From: Balaenoptera acutorostrata
Taxonomy: Eukaryota; Chordata; Mammalia; Artiodactyla; Balaenopteridae
Direction of reading: 5' to 3'
Length of the DNA: 64,000 bases
Assembly: GCF_949987535.1 (NCBI RefSeq)
Contig: NC_080081.1
Span: forward strand, 34,450,428 to 34,514,427
The position numbers were made by a program, and so were the translations under genes. The notes beneath the pieces are model-generated. The model saw only the letters and a program-made list of their open reading frames with translations. It searched no databases and was not told where the DNA came from. This document shows positions 13,533-23,779 of this stretch, one piece after another (positions within the stretch are counted from its first letter, which is position 1; each line of letters begins with the position of its first letter).

Positions 13533-14550
13533 TATAGTTACCTAACACATTAGCAACTAGCCTTGGGTTTTAAACGATATGAGGATGGTTGGCGTCTGTG
13601 CAAGACAGGTGAATTAATTACAGAGTTTTAGGTAAGAAAAATTAGTGTGCTGTTTTCCCCCCACTTTCTAAATCTTCAAGGGTGCCTTATCTCTTCGAAT
13701 TCTCTCGGTATGATTGGCATTTCTGACCTGCCTTTGGGGCGAAAGTGAAGTTATTCTCAACCATCCACATCATGGCAAGCATTTCTTTCTTTCCACAATC
13801 TATTAGGAAATGAGGGATTGAATGCAGAGCATTCCATGATTCTTAAGCGATTTCAGACTGACTTTTCCCCCACAACTTGAAAACTCTCCTGGAATTTGTC
13901 ACTATCTTTAAACAAATAAATAATCGAACCGACAGATAAAATAATCAGATGCAGAAAACATGCGCTTTGCTTCCACATGGATTTTCCTCAGAATAATTTC
14001 TTAATTATCATGAAGGGAGAGGATGTGTTTTCATTTATATCTCATTGCAAAAAACGAGCGGAGATACATCCTAAATCCTCGAAGGAGAGCTCGGAGCGCT
14101 CTGGCTCCTCTTTAAGTTGGCAGACGATTGCTCAGAAGGTTTTGGAAAAAATTACAAGTCTTCGCGGACGAAATGGAATATTAAGACATGCAGTCTAACG
14201 GTAGTAGAAAAGAAAGAAGTCGATGATCCCTGTTTCCGATCGCCACTTCTATGTCCCGGCTTTTCCTCTCTGTCCCTCCCATAGTTTCTTACTTATCCTC
14301 CCCCTCCCCTCCTCCTTTCCTCGCTCCCTCGCTTTCCCTGGGTCTCGCGCTCTCGGAGTCCCTGCTCCGAGTTCCTGGTTGGATAATTTGGGTTAATACT
14401 AGTGAGTGAGGGTTTTGCGGCTTCAAAGGGTATTTCAAGTTTCCGGAGCTCCTCCCCTCTGCACCGTGTGACAACAACAACTCGTCCAGCCGGCAGCCTG
14501 CACTTTTCAGCTCATTTTCTCTCTGTCATTCCCCTCTCAATCTTTGATCA

Positions 14551-14622
14551 ATGTACTTGCCAGGGAGAACCCAAGTCCTTCAAATCTCCTCCTTTTCACC
14601 TTCATCCTTAACTTTGTGCTAG
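14551..14622 (+). other. Possible 23-codon uORF in DACH1 leader
   Basis: An ATG at 14551 opens a frame starting MYLPGRTQ and closes at a TAG ending at 14622, about 345 bases before the main start. It counts as a uORF only if the transcript starts upstream of 14551, which is not known. The peptide resembles nothing I recognise. Confidence 0.25.
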
Positions 14623-14959
14623 AGCGGGACCCACACAACAACAGCCCACCCTCCCCGCCCCCCCTCTCCAAACCAGCCCCCGATCCCAGCCCCCGGAGAG
14701 GACTCGCATTTCGACTTGCGGGACACTTTTGTGCGTTTCTCTCTAGAGCGCCTCTCGCGCTCGCCCCTCCTGCGCTCGCTCTTTCTTATCCTCACCTCCT
14801 TTTTCCCCCCTTCTCTCCCTTTCTCCTTGTCGTTCTCTCTCAGAGTTGTTGTTGTGGCCCCCTAGCTCCTTCTCCCCCCCGCCCCCCTTTTCCCCCTTGC
14901 CCTCCCCGGGGCGTGTGGCAACTTTTCCCCTCGCTTCTCCTCCTTCTGTTTCCCCTTAT

Positions 14960-14965
14960 ATGTGA
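14960..14965 (+). promoter_or_regulatory. Start-stop uORF (ATG TGA) two bases before DACH1 start
   Basis: The sequence ATATGTGACCATGG places an ATG directly followed by TGA, then two bases, then the DACH1 ATG. A minimal start-stop uORF can stall or divert scanning ribosomes. Its own context is weak (T at -3, T at +4), so leaky scanning to the strong main start is likely. The motif is certain; an effect on translation is inferred. Confidence 0.5.
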
Positions 14966-14967
14966 CC

Positions 14968-15399
14968 ATGGCAGTGCCGGCGGCTTTGATCCCTCCGACC
15001 CAGCTGGTCCCCACTCAACCCCCGATCTCCACGTCTGCTTCCTCCTCCGGCACCACCACCTCCACCTCCTCGGCGACCTCGTCTCCGGCTCCGTCCATCG
15101 GGCCCCCGGCGTCCTCAGGGCCAACTCTGTTCCGGCCGGAGCCCATCGCTTCGGCGGCGGCGGCGGCGGCGGCGGCCACAGTCACCTCCACCGGCGGCGG
15201 CAGCGGAGGCGGCGGCGGCAGCGCGGGCAACGGAGGCGGCGGCAGCAACTGCAACCCCAACCCCAGCCTGGCGACCGCCAGCGGCGGCGGTGGCGGCGGC
15301 GGCGGCGGCGGCGGCGGCATTAGCGCTGGCGGCGGCGGCGCCTCCAGCACCCCCATCAACGCGAGCGCGGGCAGCAGCGGCAGCAGCAGCAGTAGCAGC

Positions 15400-15433
<34 letters not shown>

Positions 15434-15803
15434 GTAGCAGCAGCTGCGGGCCCCTCCCCGGGAAACCCGTGTACTCGACCCCGTCCCCAGTGGAAAACAC
15501 CCCCCAGAATAATGAGTGCAAAATGGTGGATCTGAGGGGGGCCAAAGTGGCTTCCTTCACGGTGGAGGGCTGCGAGCTGATCTGCCTGCCCCAGGCTTTC
15601 GACCTGTTCCTGAAGCACTTGGTGGGGGGCTTGCACACCGTCTACACCAAGCTGAAGCGGCTGGAGATCACGCCCGTGGTGTGCAATGTGGAACAGGTTC
15701 GCATCCTGAGGGGACTGGGCGCCATCCAGCCCGGAGTGAACCGCTGCAAACTCATCTCCAGGAAGGACTTCGAGACCCTCTACAATGACTGCACCAACGC
15801 AAG
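14968..15803 (+). CDS. DACH1: DACH1 coding exon 1 (partial CDS, N-terminal 278 residues)
   Basis: This exon encodes the N-terminus of dachshund homologue 1, a nuclear co-regulator of the Ski/Sno/Dac family that works with SIX/EYA proteins and other repressor complexes in eye, limb and kidney development (family knowledge). The protein starts MAVPAALIPP and continues with a Ser/Thr/Pro-rich stretch. It then has an Ala tract (residues 63-70), Gly-rich runs (including 106-117) and a 21-residue Ser tract (139-159). The DACHbox-N fold starts near residue 186 (KMVDLRGAKVASFTVEG) and continues through LICLPQAFDLFLKHLVGG and ITPVVCNVEQVRILRG to LYNDCTNA. The ATG at 14968 sits in a strong context (A at -3, G at +4); the in-frame GTG six bases upstream is not a plausible start. 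The exon ends AG|GTAAAG and splits a codon after its second base (phase 2), consistent with the serine I expect next. The length of the low-complexity tracts favours DACH1 over DACH2. The rest of the gene lies beyond the window. Confidence 0.97.
15154..15177 (+). repeat. DACH1: GCG repeat encoding the DACH1 Ala tract
   Basis: Seven GCG codons and one GCC encode eight alanines (residues 63-70). The near-pure trinucleotide run is prone to slippage, and the same tract exists in other mammalian DACH1 proteins as I remember them. Confidence 0.95.
15283..15318 (+). repeat. DACH1: GGC repeat encoding the DACH1 Gly tract
   Basis: Twelve glycine codons in a row (residues 106-117), all GGC except one GGT, form a trinucleotide repeat. 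Shorter Gly/Ser runs lie on either side, between about residues 76 and 126. Such tracts vary in length between mammals and are also error-prone in assembly. Confidence 0.95.
15382..15444 (+). repeat. DACH1: AGC/AGT repeat encoding the DACH1 Ser tract
   Basis: Twenty-one serine codons (residues 139-159) are AGC with three AGT interruptions. Two shorter AGC pairs sit just upstream, around residues 133-137. On the opposite strand this is a GCT repeat that reads as poly-Leu or poly-Ala, which explains long spurious antisense frames here. Confidence 0.95.
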
Positions 15804-15809
15804 GTAAAG
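15804..15809 (+). other. DACH1: Splice donor of DACH1 exon 1
   Basis: The exon ends in AG and is followed by GTAAAG, a close match to the U1 donor consensus GTRAGT. Reading on in frame, the conserved protein ends at CTNA and a stop codon follows two codons later, as expected when translation runs into an intron. The phase is 2. Confidence 0.95.
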
Positions 15810-16486
15810 AACGGGGGGCCGCCTCCGCCGCCCGTGGTCCCTTCCCACCGGTCTCCTCGCCCTTCCCTCGCTCCCTTCAGGGCGCCGCTCGCTCCGCGCG
15901 CCCGCGAGCCGCGCGCTCCGGCGAGCGCGGCCCTCTCCTCTCTTTCCTCGGGGCTCGCCGGCCGCTCCCGACCCTCTGAGAAGTTGGCACCTCACCCTGC
16001 CCAGATCGCGCTCTTCCGGCCGGGTCCGCCCCTTGCTGGCCCGGGCGCGGGGGCGCAGCTGCTGTGGCACGCGAGAACCCCAAGCCTCCGGGCAGAGGGG
16101 CCGGGAAGGAGGAGGACGGTGCCTTTCCAGGGGCCACAGCGCCCTTCCTGGGCCGCGCCGGAGTCAGGGGACCCCTCTCAGCGCGGCCGCCCGTGTGCGC
16201 GCTCCCTCGGACCCGGGTTCCACCGCCAGGCGCGGGGCACTGGCCTGGCTGCTCGGAGGCGCCAGGCGGCATCCCGGGGGCGGAGGGAGGTCGTGACCCT
16301 GCTCGGCAGGGTTCGAGGAGCGGGAAGACGCGCTCCGGGTGAGGGCCCCTCGAGGTAGCCTTGAGAGTGGGTCACTTGGAGGTCGGGAGGGGGACGGCCC
16401 CAGAGGCCGAGAGGCCGGCGCAATCCCGGGGGACCCAAAGCGAGTTCAGCTCCGAAGCCCCGAGGGCAAGCCCGCGGAGGGGAGGG

Positions 16487-16541
16487 GGCTGTGTGTGCGC
16501 GCATCTGTGCGTGTGTCCGCGTGTGAGCGTGTGCGTGTGCA
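16487..16541. repeat. Alternating GT/GC purine-pyrimidine tract
   Basis: A mixed run of GTGTGCGC, GCGTGTGT and GTGCGTGTGC units alternates purines and pyrimidines within the CpG island. Such sequence can adopt Z-DNA under negative supercoiling. Only the sequence pattern is observed. Confidence 0.6.
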
Positions 16542-16696
16542 AAGAAGATAAAGGGGTACGTTTGCCCCGGGGCAGACGCGAGGGGACCGGCAGGGTTCCT
16601 TTCGTAGGGGGAGGTGACCGGGTGCCTGAGACTCTTGGAAGCTGAACCGGAGAGCTGGGGAAGGAAGACCACAGCTTGCTCTCTCTCCAAACTGTT

Positions 16697-16790
16697 CTTT
16701 TTTTCTTTTCCTTTTTTTCCCCTTTTCTTTTCTTTCTTTCTTTCTTTTTTTTTTTTTTTGTTTTTTGTTTTGTTTTTGTTTTTGTTAAGG
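16697..16790. repeat. T-rich/(TTTC)n low-complexity tract in intron 1
   Basis: A ~95-base run of T with interspersed C, a short TTTC repeat and then TTTG units lies inside the CpG island, about 0.9 kb after the splice donor. No SINE body is attached to it, so it is not obviously a transposon tail. Confidence 0.8.
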
Positions 16791-17526
16791 GTTAGTAGCT
16801 CACGCAATGAGCAGGTGCAGGTTTTGCACTGGCATGCTCTGTGGACCTGAAGACCGGTGCCATGGCTTCCCCAGCCCGGCAAAGCGCGGGAACTCTATAG
16901 AGGCCACGGGACCCGGAGCCCGGCCCGACCAGTTTTATGCTAATGAACGCTCACTGGGGGAGGATCTACCGAGAGGGGGCGGGAGTAGGGTAACTTGTCA
17001 GTTTCGGGGTAGAAGTGATCATTCAACCCGCTCTCACGGTTCCGTCTTGTCCCCATCGTTGGCTGCAGAGGGGAAAGTTCAGAGATGCCGGGTGAAAGAG
17101 AGTAGGGAAAGTTGGAGTCTAGAAGTGAGCGCGTGGGAACTGCGCGCAAAATGTGTGCAGCGACTTCGGTACCCTCCAAATAAGTTTAAAGATCGGGAGA
17201 AGGAGCGGAGTTTTACTCCTTTGGGGTGTGTGCCCCTGGTAGAGCTAGGGAAACAGAGGCGGCAAGGAAAGAGGCGCAGGACTAGACCAGAAGGAAACCG
17301 GGGTAGAAAAGCCCCTAGCTATTTCTTCCTTGGGAGAAGACTTCTGGCTAGTGCCCCCGGAAGACTGGAAGAGGAAAAAGACTCGAACTCCAACCCAGTA
17401 AATGTCTTACCCTGATCTAGTCAGAAACTCTTTTCCGTGTTTATTTGCCATCTTTGCATCGGGCCATGGGTGTATATCTGGGTTTTGAACCTTCATTTCT
17501 ACTATTTTTGGGTGAATGCTGAGCGC

Positions 17527-17551
17527 CCGCGTGTGTGTACGCGCACGCGTG
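17527..17551. repeat. Short GT/GC alternating tract
   Basis: CGCGTGTGTGTACGCGCACG is an alternating purine-pyrimidine segment just beyond the CpG island. It is short and may be incidental. Confidence 0.4.
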
Positions 17552-20500
17552 CCCAAGAGTCTGGACAGGTGGCAGTAAAGATTGAGGGGGAATCTTGATC
17601 ACTAAACGTCATTTACGGAGATAATTGGAGTCCTTGCGTGTACAGAAGATAACATATTTGCAAAAAATCTACTGTTAAAACAAGTAGAATCAGGGCAGAA
17701 AATTGTTGCGGAGTTGTTATAAAGAATGCTAGTCGAAATTTGAAGCCAGCTCAGATATGATTGTGGTAAAATTGCCTACCTATCCAGTAGATTGGTGAAG
17801 CGCTGTTTTTCTTAGTAACCAAACCACTCTTCTCTTGAATCTTCTTTGTGTGTTTCTTACAGCACACACTGTACTAGATAATTAATGGCCATTTCACATA
17901 ACACGCAAAAAAATTGGTGGAGAAAACTCCCTTCAGAGACTGCAACGTTATAATCAATTTAAAGCAGGTAGTGTTACACCTCTTACAATTATTCTCTTGA
18001 TGTTTTGTGGGTTTTTTTTTTTCCAGAAATTTCTGAAAATTTGGAATTTTCAGGTTTTGGAATTGAAGTCCTCACCGTAGGGTTGGAGAATATTCTTAAA
18101 GTTATTAGGAAAGAATTTTAAAATATTTTTTCCCTTTAACAAAGGCTCTGGAGTTAAAACTTTCAGAGCCAAGATAAGTTAAATCCAGTAAAACTGTTTA
18201 TCCCTTCAAAAATATCTCATCAGTACTCTAATTATATTTCAATCACCTCGTTTTAATACTTTACAATTAAATGTGTTATTCCAAAACTCTATTTCAGGTT
18301 AAAGTTAAATGTGGTAAGTTTGTTGATTTACTATTGCATTTTGATCTTTTATCAACTACAAGACTTTCTCAAACCTAAACACATGCAAATACTGAAGAAG
18401 ATGTGTAGTTGTAGATATCTGCCTAGGTTTCCCTAATTCTGCCACTGACTAAGAAAATAGAAAACTTATCATTGAACTCCCTCTCACTAAAATATACTGT
18501 TTGCATTGTGATGCATTATTTTTTAGTGATAATTACAAGTATTACTGTCTTATTTCTCAACGTTGGAAACAATACCTAAAATATTTTTATCTTGAATTTA
18601 CAAAACAAAAATTACCCTTTTCATTCAAGTCCAGTTTATGCCCTTACTATTAAGATCCTTTTTCATTCATCTATATATATTGATTTCTTTCATTATGGTT
18701 TCTTTCTCCTCTGGCTACTTAAGAGACTATCTAAAGGAATAATTTACGCAAAAGATAAGAGGAACTGTGCAGAAAGGCAAACTATATAAAATAATATGTA
18801 CATAGTGTGCAAGAAACATTAAATCTTAGCACTCTCAGCTTTTTACAGAACATGTATTTAATTATGTCTCTTAAGAGTATTTAGATACCAGAGAATCTGA
18901 GGAACCAAAATTTTTGATGTTAAGGAAAAGAAGCGTTCATAAACTTGCTCAAAGTGGCTCAGTAAGTTAGTAACAAACCTCGGAGTGGATTTAATTTGCT
19001 TGGGGCTCTTGCATCAGTGTGCTATCTATGAAAACTAGAATAAATGTTGAAGCCATCTGTCATTACCACAAGGAGATGAAACAGAGACTGTCACCTCCTT
19101 GATAGTAAAGCTAAATAAAATAGGGGTCTCAAAGCATGAAAGAAAATATAAGGAAATATATTTAAAAGTTGTCAGAGGACAAAGTCTGACCTTGATCAGT
19201 TTCCTCTAATTATTATTTTTAAACTAAACATTAGTTGCATGAACTTGGCTGTTGCAACAGAGGTCACTTAATTAACTGGTAACCATTAAACAACAACAAA
19301 AAAAGAAAAGTAATTATGTACATGGTCAAGTCTCTGAGTCAGTTGCTTGTTTGTAGATTTGGGTTAGCATTCAATTTTCTGTGAATTCAGGTAATAAAAA
19401 GTGACTCTGTTCTATTTTGTCATCTAAAATGATGATTTTTTTTTTTTTGAGCACTGCCAGAAGTTGATTTTGTCTCAGGATCCTCCAAACCAGCTTGTGA
19501 TTTGGGTCCTACGTAGCCCTAGATTTATGGAGTTTTTAACTTGAAAAGATTCCAGTTAGTTTTATCAGACATTTTATATAAATATACATATATTCACAAA
19601 CAGTATTCTTTTGTCTTAAAAGTCAGTACCATCTATTGACAGCAAATTGAGAGACTACATGTCTTTTTTTGTCCAGTGGTAATATATGAATGCAGTTTTA
19701 GTATAAGAAGTATAAAATATTTTCCAATTCTTGGCTCTTTTTTTGTCAGAAGTTTTTTTTAAATAAAAATGGCATATTTATTTAACATTTCCTCTGTTGC
19801 ATGCTATTCAATGGCACGGACTTATGCATTTATGCCTCGATGTAGAAAGTTTCAACACAATACAGACTCCCTTCTCACAGATAATTATGATACTTGGCAC
19901 AGAGAAATTCAAAACTTACTTCAAATGAAGAGAGACTATGCTTTTGAAGTTTTTGTATTACAGTCTATTAATGGCTCCTGTAAAGCCTGATGTCTTGTCG
20001 TATAACATTTCAAGAAGAATATGGCATAATTAGAAGAGTAGGGGCTAAAATGTGAAAGTTTTTTGGTTCCATCACTTATCTCTGCATACTTTTTAAATGT
20101 TAGTAAATTGCAGTTTAATAACTAATACGTAAATAAAATCTAAGAATATGCTGACCTTGGATTTACCTTGTTTAATCACATTATATTGCAAGATACAAAT
20201 TCTCGAGTTATTTGGATAATATCTTTCAAACCTGTTTTTTTTTTTTCCCTTGGAGTTAGTCTCCAATGATATCATAATCATTATTGTTACAAAGTGCACA
20301 TAGTTATGAGGATGAAGATGGTGTACTTTCTGAACTCCACGGTTAATGCCCTGAGACACTTAATTTGATTTGCACATATAATATTTTATTTTGTGATGCT
20401 TCAAATATTATGTAGAATAAACTACAAGGCAGGCTTATTTTTTTCTTGTCAGTTTTCTTGCATCAAATTTTTGTATTTGCATTTAAGGCAGACTTTTTAA

Positions 20501-21413
20501 ACTTCATTTAGTCTAAATCTGCTGGGTTTTTTTTTTTGTTTAATCTACCACATTTCACGGAAGTTGCGTATAAATTATTGAGACCAATATTCGCCACTCT
20601 CTTTTTGCCTCACTACCTTCCCCAACCTTCTGAGATGTGACACCCAATATTGATTAAAGTCTTGGCTGGATTTGAGCATAAATCACCCTTCTCTTTGGTG
20701 ATTTACCATGTGTGATTCACTAGCATACAAAAACATAATATGCTTTATTGTTTCTCATTTGCTGTTTTGTTTTTGGAATGTAAGTAGCATTTGTAGCTTA
20801 ATGTGCAACCAAGTAGTTGTTATTTTAGGAACAATTTGTGCTTTGACTGTCAATTAGTATTATTTTATCTTTCCAAGTTATTTTACTAAATTGTTTCATA
20901 CAGTTGCCTCTGTTAATCAAGTAAAATAATCATTTAAATTGCATTGTATTAGCAACATAGAACACATGTATTGCAAAATATAATAAGAAATGAAACTCTC
21001 ACAGGTTGTAAGCTGTCTCCCTTTGAATCTTTGTCTGAAGAAATTAGTTTGAAATATGCCTTCTAAATAGGTACAGGTGAGTCTTCTAGATTTCACTAAA
21101 CATTTTGGTTTTAAGGTTTTCATTACTTGATTCTTTAGAAAAGTTCAACTTTGCCTGAATTTAATCTTTCCAGGATTTCATTTTCAGATTGTTCACCAAG
21201 GGAAAAAAAAAAGAGATCACATCAATTTATATACCTTTAAAATGACCAAAAAATGTGAAAAAAAAATTGATATTAACAATTTGGATATTTTAACATGTAT
21301 TTAAGATAAAGTTTTATCATTTTATGTTTGAATTGTTATGAGAATAGAATGACCTTAGCATGTGGCAGCATGTGCCATTCTCTTTACTGAGTTACTGCAC
21401 TGTGATTGGTCAG

Positions 21414-21415
<2 letters not shown>

Positions 21416-21452
<37 letters not shown>
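21416..21452. repeat. (GT)n microsatellite
   Basis: A pure GT run of about 18 units. Confidence 0.97.
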
Positions 21453-21457
<5 letters not shown>

Positions 21458-23759
21458 TGCAGCTAAAAATTCAGTTAAGAATACATTAAAAATACATTTA
21501 TATTTATATTTTCAGACTTAGAGACTGCATTAAGGAGCCTCTTTTCCATTATATTTGTTATGCTCAATAATTTATTTTTTAATGAAGAAAACCTGACTTA
21601 AAAGCTTAGATGAGTGGACTATCAAAGGCTCTGATCTGCACAGATACATATATGTCAGGCATACCAGTGGCTCTGTGAGCCCACATTGTCCTCAAATTCC
21701 TTTACTTTCCTTCTCCTCAATTTGTCAGAAGTATTTCCAATCAAAAGTAATTTTTTTTTGCTACAGTAGCTGTCCTTTAAATAACTTTTAATTGCTGATA
21801 TTTGCTTTTTAGAATATGTCACAGTATAGAAGTGACTCAATTAGAATAGTGAGGTTAGCTTATCAAATTATTTCTTTGGAAAGCAGGAACACCAAGGATA
21901 GTATATTTATATTTGATCTAGTAGTTAGTTATTATATTCAGTCTAGTAATTAGTTATTATTAGATTAGGTGGTGGATCATTTTATATTGATGCACCTATT
22001 TACTTTGGGAAGGTTTTTGAGAATCTTTTAAGAGTGTGTCTATTACAGATACCTGTCCAATTTAAATGTACATGTTTATTTTATAAGTATTATGTCCATA
22101 TAATCATATATAGAGAATGATGCAAATCACTACATGATCCAAAATCAGAGACCTTGAGCCAGGTGCATTTTAAGTTTCTTGTGTGTTCTGATTTGGATTT
22201 ATTTTATAAGATAAGAGGATTCTAATTCACTCATTTAAGAAAAATTTGCATGTGGGTTTTTCTAAATTGGATGTAGAAATGTCCAATGACTGAACTTTGT
22301 TAAAGGTGTGGCCCTGTTTCTTTCTGATTCATATTAGCTTGGAGTTGATCCAGGATATCAAGCTGGGATTCTTTTGCACGTTTAAATGTACGTGACTTGA
22401 GTGAAAGCTGTCAAAGACAACTTACTAAACTGGAAAACTCACTGTGTATTTAATTTGTCTTATATTTTTGTGCTTATAAACATATTGAAGTGTCTAAAAG
22501 TCTGCAGCATGGCAACAGACTGAATAGCCAGCTGTTTTAAAAAAAGTTTTAGAGAGTAATGTTTAAAAAAAAAAAACAGTTTAACTGAAGCATCTAAAAC
22601 ACGTTATTATCTGAGATGAATACACTACCTAGAATATAGTGCATGTTTCTTGCAGGAAATAGGAATTGTTTACTATGATCTGAAGACTAAAAGAAATTTA
22701 ACTATAGGTAGATTAGTAATAATCCTGCAGTGGATTTTGAAGGTAGTATATATGTTTGACAAAAAATTGGATATGCTTTTCAAGCATGATTTTCTCAAAG
22801 CAAATATTGAAATGGGCAACAAAGTAGACTGGTTACTTTTGGTTAGTAACATTGAAAAATTGAGGAATGTTTTCCTTTCCTTAGAATAAATGAACAGAGG
22901 GATAAACGAAGTATTAAAAAGTCACAATGTAACTTATCTTTGAATTTATATATGGTATCAAATGGTTCTAAATAATTAGATTACTCCTGTAGTCACAACA
23001 GGAAAAAACAATGCTTTTCTTCAAGGACAAGGAAAATATATCAGGAAAGAAAGAGTACTAGTCAAAAGGGAATTATTTTATAGAAGCACATACAATCATT
23101 TGCAGTAAATACTTGCTAGTTCAGTTTAAGGGATATGGTCATTTCTTAAGTAAAGGTAATGAAAATAAATCTCTAGAGTATATTAATCAAGAAATATTTC
23201 ATTACATTCACATATCAAGCAGATGAAGTGTTTTGTTAAAATCTTAAACTGATTGTATCCAGAAATTGTATTAATAGCAGCAGTAGGTCAGCTGTTTTTT
23301 TCATAGCCTTATATTTTAAAAACATTTTGTTTATGTATGAACAAATCACTGAAGTTGTAACTAATCTTTGAATCCATCACAGCTCTGCTAAAATAGACTG
23401 ATATATTCAACTGTATTAATTCTTATTTTATATTTAAAATATCTGTTTTTTTAGCTTAATTTTTGGAAATGATATTTATGTCTTAAGTTAGGCAGTTTGT
23501 AGTTTAATAGTGCCTCTGGATTTTAAATGAATAACTTGGAACACTTTTCTTTGTAATATCACCGTTCACACGTTTTATACTAGGATGGATGTTCTTGTGT
23601 ATGCAACAAGTGTAAAATTTCTATCAGTATTTAAGAGATCTTCGTCGTGTATATTTTTGTTTATGTTAAGCTTAGCCCATTTGTGGTCTGTGTATTTATG
23701 CTTAAGTAATTATAATCCCTTTGTTAGAAAAGCTTTTACGTATATGTATTTGTGTTTGT

Positions 23760-23779
23760 ACACACACACACACACACAC
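23760..23779. repeat. (CA)n microsatellite
   Basis: A CA run of about ten units. Confidence 0.95.

Larger units (their letters stand above)
6721..14229. other. Upstream intergenic sequence, repeat-poor
   Basis: No gene, RNA gene or interspersed repeat was recognised. The sequence looks unique and holds a perfect hairpin at 8224, a G-run block at 11561 and a CA microsatellite at 13514. Parts may be conserved non-coding elements, as known around DACH1 in other vertebrates, but one sequence cannot show conservation. Confidence 0.6.
14230..14967 (+). promoter_or_regulatory. DACH1: Presumed DACH1 promoter and 5' UTR
   Basis: This block immediately precedes the DACH1 start codon and is pyrimidine-rich, especially 14270-14340 and 14760-14960, where long runs of C and T dominate. 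No convincing TATA box was seen at a sensible distance, which suits a dispersed CpG-island promoter. The transcription start cannot be placed from sequence alone. If transcription begins upstream of 14551, the leader holds only two ATG triplets before the main start (14551 and 14960). C-runs near 14644-14670 would make the complementary strand G-rich. Confidence 0.6.
14230..17330. promoter_or_regulatory. DACH1: CpG island over DACH1 promoter and exon 1
   Basis: CpG density and GC content rise from about 14230, are highest from about 14700 to 16650, and fade by about 17330. The surrounding 30 kb is strongly AT-rich and CpG-depleted. The island covers the inferred promoter, the 5' UTR, the whole coding exon and the first 1.5 kb of intron. 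Large islands that spread into the first intron are typical of developmental regulators under Polycomb control, but that control is inference here. Boundaries were judged by eye. Confidence 0.85.

Noticed and set aside
14962..14967. GTG-ACC extension of the DACH1 frame upstream of the ATG
   Set aside because: The ATG at 14968 has strong Kozak context and gives the known N-terminus MAVPAALIPP; a GTG start is not needed.
14544..15323. Plus-strand 259-codon frame overlapping the DACH1 start in another frame
   Set aside because: It needs a TTG start and is low-complexity through the GGC region, while the DACH1 frame carries the conserved protein.
15015..15638. Antisense frames of 173 and 207 codons opposite DACH1 exon 1, with poly-Leu, poly-Ala and poly-Pro
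   Set aside because: They are mirror images of the DACH1 trinucleotide repeats and GC-rich codons, with no independent domain or start context.
15834..17415. Frames of 87-234 codons on both strands downstream of exon 1
   Set aside because: The high GC content of the CpG island depletes stop codons. The peptides are Arg/Pro/Gly-rich and resemble no protein family.
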